DNA of 64,000 nucleotides from an uncultured Ferrovum sp. (lineage in GTDB: Bacteria > Pseudomonadota > Gammaproteobacteria > Burkholderiales > Ferrovaceae): assembly GCA_903909215.1 (NCBI GenBank), contig CAIVUX010000018.1, forward strand, positions 1 through 64,000, read 5' to 3'. Shown here one piece after another: positions 59,296-64,000 of the stretch. The notes under the pieces were generated by a model. That model did no database searches, was not told the origin of the DNA, and saw only the letters and a program-made list of their open reading frames with translations. Position 1 is the stretch's first letter; every line of letters starts with the position of its first letter. A program made the position numbers and the translations under genes.

Positions 59296-60354
59296 GTGTC
59301 TAACGAATACGCGGGGCTAGATTTACTGGCCACCGCCGTATTCGTGTTGGACCATGAGCTGCGTATTCAATTTATCAATACTGCTGCAGAAAACCTGTTT
59401 GAAACCAGTCGCAAAAGTGTGGCGCTCCGCCCCGTGCAATCCGTACTGCCCGGCACCGAATCTCTGGTAGAAATGTCGCATGCCGCTCTGGACAGCGATA
59501 TGAGTTTTGTTGAACATGAATGGCCCATTCCCCGCCCATCCCAACCCGCGCTCATTGTCAGTTGTGCCGGCACGCCCATTCATGGACCTCCTGGTGGCAT
59601 CTTATTGGAATTTCGCCCCATCAATCAGCGTGTGCGTATTGCTCGCGAAGAGAAGATTTTGGCGGACCAAAAAATCAATCGGGAGCTGATTCGCAATCTG
59701 GCCCATGAAATTCGCAACCCCTTGGGTGGCATTCGGGGTGCCGCTCAATTGCTAGAGCGCGAGTTGGACCAAGATTCTCTCAAGGAATATACGGAAGTGA
59801 TTCGCGCCGAGGCGGACCGTCTGCAATTGCTCATGGACCGTATGCTAAGCCCCAACCGCCCACAAAAACCACAAGTGGTGAATGTGCACGATGTACTGGA
59901 ACGGGTGCGCAGCGTCATCCTGGCCGAGTTTCCAGAAGGCATTACCATCCGCCGCGATTATGACAGCAGCCTGCCAGAATTCATGGGTGATCGCGAACAA
60001 CTGATTCAGGCGGTGCTCAATATTACCCGCAATGCAGCCCAGGCCCTACAAGGAGATGGCGAGATTCTGTTGCAAAGCCGCTCATTAAGACAAGTGACCT
60101 TGGCCCGCCGACGGTTTCGCTTGGGAATCTTATTGCGCATTGTCGACAATGGCCCAGGCATTCCCGTGGCACTTCAAAACAGAATTTTTCAGCCTTTGGT
60201 ATCAGGCCGAGAAGGGGGAACGGGGTTAGGACTGATGTTGGCACAGAACTTGATTAGCCAACATCATGGCATGGTGGAATTCGAAAGCAGACCGGGTCAC
60301 ACCTGTTTTAGCCTGATTTTACCGCTGCCGGAAACCGAATATCCGGATCGCTAA
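59296..60354 (+). CDS. ntrB: Nitrogen regulation sensor kinase NtrB
   Basis: 352 residues from GTG 59296. An N-terminal PAS domain (about 5-110), no membrane helices, then a HisKA domain with phosphorylated His137 (RNLAHEIRNPLGG) and a HATPase domain with NITRNAAQAL, DNGPGIP and GTGLGL. It phosphorylates NtrC when nitrogen is short, under PII control. Follows glnA by 12 bases. Confidence 0.95.
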   Translation: MSNEYAGLDLLATAVFVLDHELRIQFINTAAENLFETSRKSVALRPVQSVLPGTESLVEMSHAALDSDMSFVEHEWPIPRPSQPALIVSCAGTPIHGPPGGILLEFRPINQRVRIAREEKILADQKINRELIRNLAHEIRNPLGGIRGAAQLLERELDQDSLKEYTEVIRAEADRLQLLMDRMLSPNRPQKPQVVNVHDVLERVRSVILAEFPEGITIRRDYDSSLPEFMGDREQLIQAVLNITRNAAQALQGDGEILLQSRSLRQVTLARRRFRLGILLRIVDNGPGIPVALQNRIFQPLVSGREGGTGLGLMLAQNLISQHHGMVEFESRPGHTCFSLILPLPETEYPDR

Positions 60355-60361
60355 GATTACA

Positions 60362-60378
60362 TGCACTTTTATAGTGCT
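60362..60378 (+). promoter_or_regulatory. NtrC-type site between ntrB and ntrC
   Basis: TGCACTTTTATAGTGCT contains GCAC-N7-GTGC, the same pattern as the two glnA sites. It sits about 40 bases before the ntrC ATG. TATAGT within it could be a -10 hexamer, but no -35 is seen. Suggests local control of ntrC by its own product. Confidence 0.7.
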
Positions 60379-60418
60379 CGAAAATAATGGCATCACCCCA
60401 CTGAGGCTTTGATTTGCT

Positions 60419-61831
60419 ATGAAATCTGTTTGGATTGTTGATGACGACCGATCGATTCGCTGGGTATTTGAAAAAGCACTCACGCGAGAAGGAATTCCCT
60501 TCCGCGTATTTTCTTCCGCCCAAGAGGCTTTGGCTTTACTGGATACGGAAACCCCTCAAGTAGTGGTGAGCGATATTCGGATGCCCGGGGGTTCGGGTTT
60601 CGATTTTCTGGACCAACTGAAAGCGCTCCACCCCAGCCTGCCGGTTATTATTATGACCGCCTATTCCGATTTAGAAAGCGCCGTAGCCGCCTTTCAAGGG
60701 GGCGCCTACGAATACCTGCCCAAACCTTTTGATGTGGACAATGCCTTAGAACTGATTCGGCGCGCCTTGGACGAAAGCGCGCGCACCACAGAAGTGCTGG
60801 AAGAGGGCGGTGAAACCCCAGAAATCTTGGGTCAGGCTCCTGCCATGCAAGAAGTGTTTCGCGCCATCGGGCGGCTGTCCCAATCCAATGCCACGGTATT
60901 AATTAATGGGGAATCGGGTACCGGCAAGGAATTGGTGGCTCGCGCCCTTCATCGCCACAGCGCCCGCGCTAAAAAACCCTTCATTGCCATCAATACCGCC
61001 GCCATCCCCAAAGAATTATTAGAGTCCGAATTATTTGGCCATGAACGCGGTGCCTTTACAGGTGCCAATACGCTGCGGCGTGGTCGCTTTGAGCAAGCCG
61101 AGGGCGGCACACTGTTTTTAGATGAGATTGGCGACATGCCTGCCGACTTGCAAACCCGTTTGCTGCGCGTACTCTCCGATGGACAATTTTATCGGGTAGG
61201 CGGCCATGCCCCCATCGCCACCCATGTGCGCATCATTGCCGCCACCCACCAAGATTTAGAAGCCCGCGTGCGCGAAGGCTTATTCCGTGAAGATTTGTTC
61301 CATCGTCTAAATGTCATCCGCATGCGCCTGCCCTCCTTGCGTGAACGCCGCCAAGACATTCCCTTACTGGCGCGTCACTTTCTGCAAAAAAGCGCACGCG
61401 AACTGAATGTAGAAACAAAACGTTTAACCGATGTGGCCACACGCTTTTTAGAATCGTTGGATTGGCGCGGCAATGTGCGGCAGCTGGAAAATATTTGTCA
61501 CTGGTTAACCGTTATGGCACCCGGTGGTTCCGTGGACATGGCCGATTTGCCCGCCGAACTGAAAGGCGAAGCGCCCCTATCGGCCACCATTGATTGGCGC
61601 TCAGCCCTAGAACTGGAAGTGGCGCATGCGCTAACTCGCGGTGAACGGGGTATTCTGGATCGACTCAGCCAAGACTTTGAGCGCGCGCTGATTACACAAG
61701 CCCTCATCCACACGGGGGGTCGCCGTATTGAAGCGGCTCAATTACTGGGTTGGGGACGAAATACGCTGACGCGCAAAATTCAGGAATTGGGGTTAGACGA
61801 AGCAGAGAACTCGGCAAAAATGGGTGCGTGA
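60419..61831 (+). CDS. ntrC: Nitrogen regulation response regulator NtrC
   Basis: 470 residues. Receiver domain with phosphorylated Asp52 (VVSDIRMPG), AAA+ domain with Walker A GESGTGKE and the sigma-54-contacting GAFTGA loop, and a Fis-type helix-turn-helix (RRIEAAQLLGWGRNTLTRKIQELG). Activates sigma-54 promoters such as the one upstream of glnA. A 64-base gap with an NtrC site separates it from ntrB. Its end overlaps xth by 52 bp. Confidence 0.97.
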   Translation: MKSVWIVDDDRSIRWVFEKALTREGIPFRVFSSAQEALALLDTETPQVVVSDIRMPGGSGFDFLDQLKALHPSLPVIIMTAYSDLESAVAAFQGGAYEYLPKPFDVDNALELIRRALDESARTTEVLEEGGETPEILGQAPAMQEVFRAIGRLSQSNATVLINGESGTGKELVARALHRHSARAKKPFIAINTAAIPKELLESELFGHERGAFTGANTLRRGRFEQAEGGTLFLDEIGDMPADLQTRLLRVLSDGQFYRVGGHAPIATHVRIIAATHQDLEARVREGLFREDLFHRLNVIRMRLPSLRERRQDIPLLARHFLQKSARELNVETKRLTDVATRFLESLDWRGNVRQLENICHWLTVMAPGGSVDMADLPAELKGEAPLSATIDWRSALELEVAHALTRGERGILDRLSQDFERALITQALIHTGGRRIEAAQLLGWGRNTLTRKIQELGLDEAENSAKMGA

Positions 61832-62565
61832 TCGGAGGGTCGCTCTAGGGCGCGCGGCGCCCTATCCACACCGGAGGCTGTGCAGCGCTGACTTAAGGCC
61901 GTGCTGATTAAGAGGTGATCAATGCGCAGACCCATGTTGCGCTTGAATGCGTTCACTCGGTAATGCCACCAGCTGTAGATTTTATCTTCCTGAGCAAACA
62001 ATCGAAAGCTATCCACCAGCCCCAACTGAAGCAATTGACTAAATACGGCGCGCTCAGCATCGCTACACAGCACTTCACCCTTCCAGGCTACTGGGTCGTA
62101 CACATCACGATCTTCCGGGGCGATGTTGTAATCCCCTGCCACCAGCAGCTCAGTATGCTGCTTTAACTCGGCCTTTAAATAATCATGCAAGGCGGCATAC
62201 CAGCGCAACTTGTACGCATATTTCTCGGAGGTCAGCGATTCCCCATTGGGGCAATACACTGAAATAACGCGCACTCCGGCACAGGTGCCCGCAATCACGC
62301 GCTGCTGCTCATCGTTAAAACCGGGAATACCCACCACCACATCCAGCGCGGGCTCTTTGCTAATTAAGGCCACGCCGTTATAGGCTTTTTGACCCGCCAC
62401 GGCAGCGTAATAACCAGCCGCTTCAATTTCTGCAAAAGGAAAAGCGCTGGCTTCGCATTTAAGCTCTTGCAAGCACAACACCAAAGGTTGATGCTGAGCC
62501 AACCACGCCAACACATGCGGCAAGCGCACGCGAATGGAGTTAACATTCCAAGCCGCGATTTTCAT
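61780..62565 (-). CDS. xthA: Exodeoxyribonuclease III family AP endonuclease
   Basis: 261 residues: MKIAAWNVNSIRVRLPHV, LQELKCE (metal-binding Glu), the YCPNGE Tyr, AGDYNIAPEDRDVY (catalytic Asp) and the C-terminal SDHAPIF with the catalytic His. Cleaves abasic sites in repair. The ATG overlaps the prlC stop by one base. The last 52 bp run antisense to ntrC. Confidence 0.95.
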   Translation of the reverse strand: MKIAAWNVNSIRVRLPHVLAWLAQHQPLVLCLQELKCEASAFPFAEIEAAGYYAAVAGQKAYNGVALISKEPALDVVVGIPGFNDEQQRVIAGTCAGVRVISVYCPNGESLTSEKYAYKLRWYAALHDYLKAELKQHTELLVAGDYNIAPEDRDVYDPVAWKGEVLCSDAERAVFSQLLQLGLVDSFRLFAQEDKIYSWWHYRVNAFKRNMGLRIDHLLISTALSQRCTASGVDRAPRALERPSDHAPIFAEFSASSNPNS

Positions 62566-64000
62566 TAAGGATGGGATTTTGCGGTGGGCGGAGTCATGCC
62601 ATTGTGCCGCAGCAGGGCATCAATGTTGGGTTTGCGGCCCCGAAAGGCCACGAATGATTCTAACGCTGGGCGACTGCCCCCCACGGCTAATATTTCTTGA
62701 CGGAAGCGTCGGCCGGTATCGGCATCTAACACTCCGCGCTCTTCAAACAAGCTATAGGCATCTGCTGATAATACTTCGGCCCACTTGTAACTATAATAAC
62801 CTGCGGCATAACCGCCAGCAAAGATATGAGTAAAGCTATTGGGGAAACGGTGCCAAAGCGGCGGGCGAATCACCGCCACCTCATCGCGAATGTGCTCCAA
62901 CAGTTGCAATGGGTTTTGGTCTGTAGGGATACCCACATGAAGCTGCATATCGAATAATGAAAACTCAATCTGGCGCAGGGTTTGCAAGCCACTTTGAAAG
63001 TGGCGTGCAGACAGCATGCGCTGGAACAGTTCGCGCGGCAAAGGCTTACCGTTGTCCACGTGACGTGTCATCGAACTCAATACATCCCATTCCCAACAAA
63101 AATTTTCCATGAACTGACTGGGCAACTCTACCGCATCCCATTCCACGCCGTTAATACCCGATACAGACAGGTCTTCCACTTGGGTGAGCAGATGATGCAG
63201 ACCATGGCCAAACTCGTGGAATAAGGTAATGACGTCATCATGGGTAAAGGTGGCGCTTTTTCCGCCCACCGGAGACGAGAAATTACAGTTGAGGTAGGTG
63301 ACAGGAGTTTGAATTTTTGTGCCAAGCCTGCGCCGCGTAATGGCATCATCCATCCAAGCGCCGCCACGCTTGCCGTTGCGCGCGTAAAGATCCAAATAAA
63401 ACTGCCCCACCAGTTGGTCATCCACATCACGCAGCTGATAAAAATGTGCGTCCTCATGCCAGGTGGGTGCATTTGAACGCGAAGCTTTTAAGCCGTACAG
63501 TGTTTCGATGACGCGAAACAATCCAACCAGCACCTGCTCTTCTGGAAAATACTGCTTCACCTCTAAATCAGAAAAGTCATAGCGCTGCACGCGTAGTTTT
63601 TCGGATGCAAAACCTACGTCCCAAGGCTCCATTGCTTCTAGGCCTAAAGTTTCACGGGCAAACTCTTGCAGTTCACGCCAATCCCTTTCGGCGTAAGGCT
63701 TAGCGCGCTTACTCAAATCCCGTAAAAATTCCAACACCGCTGCGGGCGATTCTGCCATCTTAACGGCTAAAGATAATGCGCTGTAATTGTCAAAGCCCAG
63801 TAATTGCGCTTCTTCTGAACGCAAGGCCAGCAATTTTTTAATCAGCTGCGTGTTATCCCATTCGCTCTTACCAAATTCTGAGGCACGGGTGCCATATTGG
63901 TAGTACAACGTTTCGCGCAATTCACGACATTGTGCGTACTGCATGACAGGCTGAAAACTGGGTGCGTGCAAGGTAAAGATCCAGCCGGGTAAGCCTGATT
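62565..64000 (-). CDS. prlC: Oligopeptidase A, C-terminal part (5' end beyond window)
   Basis: 478 codons of an M3 family metallopeptidase; the frame stays open to the window edge (GWIFTLHAPSFQPVM precedes the region). The zinc site HEFGHGLHHLL is present, with the FMENFCWEW segment downstream. About 200 N-terminal residues are missing, as E. coli OpdA has 680. It degrades short peptides, including cleaved signal peptides, in the cytoplasm. Likely cotranscribed with xth. Confidence 0.95.
   Translation of the reverse strand, partial: SGLPGWIFTLHAPSFQPVMQYAQCRELRETLYYQYGTRASEFGKSEWDNTQLIKKLLALRSEEAQLLGFDNYSALSLAVKMAESPAAVLEFLRDLSKRAKPYAERDWRELQEFARETLGLEAMEPWDVGFASEKLRVQRYDFSDLEVKQYFPEEQVLVGLFRVIETLYGLKASRSNAPTWHEDAHFYQLRDVDDQLVGQFYLDLYARNGKRGGAWMDDAITRRRLGTKIQTPVTYLNCNFSSPVGGKSATFTHDDVITLFHEFGHGLHHLLTQVEDLSVSGINGVEWDAVELPSQFMENFCWEWDVLSSMTRHVDNGKPLPRELFQRMLSARHFQSGLQTLRQIEFSLFDMQLHVGIPTDQNPLQLLEHIRDEVAVIRPPLWHRFPNSFTHIFAGGYAAGYYSYKWAEVLSADAYSLFEERGVLDADTGRRFRQEILAVGGSRPALESFVAFRGRKPNIDALLRHNGMTPPTAKSHP

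Overview
The window is a gene-dense stretch of bacterial chromosome carrying almost only core genes, most likely from a betaproteobacterium. Pointers are the colinear block mlaFEDCB-murA-hisGDBHAFIE-hinT-tatABC running towards petABC-sspAB, the set kdsD-kdsC-lptCAB-rpoN-hpf-ptsN-hprK-rapZ (HPr kinase next to an EIIA-Ntr is typical of betaproteobacteria), a CIRCE element in front of groESL, and a lysine/alanine-rich histone H1-like protein. Genus cannot be told from the sequence alone. There is no prophage, insertion sequence, CRISPR array or rRNA.

Layout. 1-755: start of tuf and four tRNA genes (Thr-TGT, Tyr, Gly-TCC, Thr-GGT) in the same order as the E. coli thrU-tyrU-glyT-thrT-tufB cluster. 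782-4421: sspAB and the cytochrome bc1 genes petABC. 4577-5743: a DegS-like protease on the other strand. 5709-19168: an unbroken 21-gene minus-strand train (Tat translocase, HinT, histidine biosynthesis without hisC, MurA, a BolA/IbaG protein, an ABC-2 exporter and the Mla lipid-transport system). 19227-21197: a Kef-type antiporter. 21221-28692: Kdo synthesis, LPS transport, sigma-54, ribosome hibernation, nitrogen-PTS and RapZ. 28681-34638: mutY with tRNA-Gly(CCC), thiSG-trmB, ogt, hemW, rdgB, rph. 34750-41921: yicC, gmk, rpoZ, spoT, ridA, recG, ubiA. 41918-46101: a small outer-membrane-type protein, dacB and groESL. 46303-50908: DUF485-actP facing a DnaQ-like exonuclease and a cNMP/CBS/DUF294 regulator. 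50969-57561: argH, a cysteine-rich MarR regulator, lptM-lysA, an H1-like gene, mtgA, aroE and a rhodanese. 57644-61831: the nitrogen-control operon glnA-ntrB-ntrC with two NtrC sites and a sigma-54 promoter upstream and a third NtrC site before ntrC. 61780-64000: xth and the 3' part of prlC.

How it fits together. Several neighbourhoods are functional units: the Rieske protein carries a twin-arginine signal and tatABC lie nearby; KdsD/KdsC/LptC/LptA/LptB together make and move LPS, with LptM elsewhere in the window; RpoN in one operon is the sigma factor for the glnA promoter in another; HprK, EIIA-Ntr and RapZ form a regulatory set.

The most unusual thing seen is a family of 13-bp near-palindromes (GGGGTCAGACCCC or its reverse complement) at six loci, 14 copies in all counting one imperfect copy. 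They are spaced by 17 bp between genes but by 18 or 36 bp inside genes, where they are translated in frame: in the signal peptide of DacB, in a CBS loop of the DUF294 protein, in the interdomain linker of MutY and in HisE. This looks like a REP-type repeat family able to invade coding sequence. Other points are the regulatory sites at glnA and ntrC, the CIRCE shared by dacB and groESL, a MarR protein with a five-cysteine tail, and six convergent gene pairs whose coding regions overlap.
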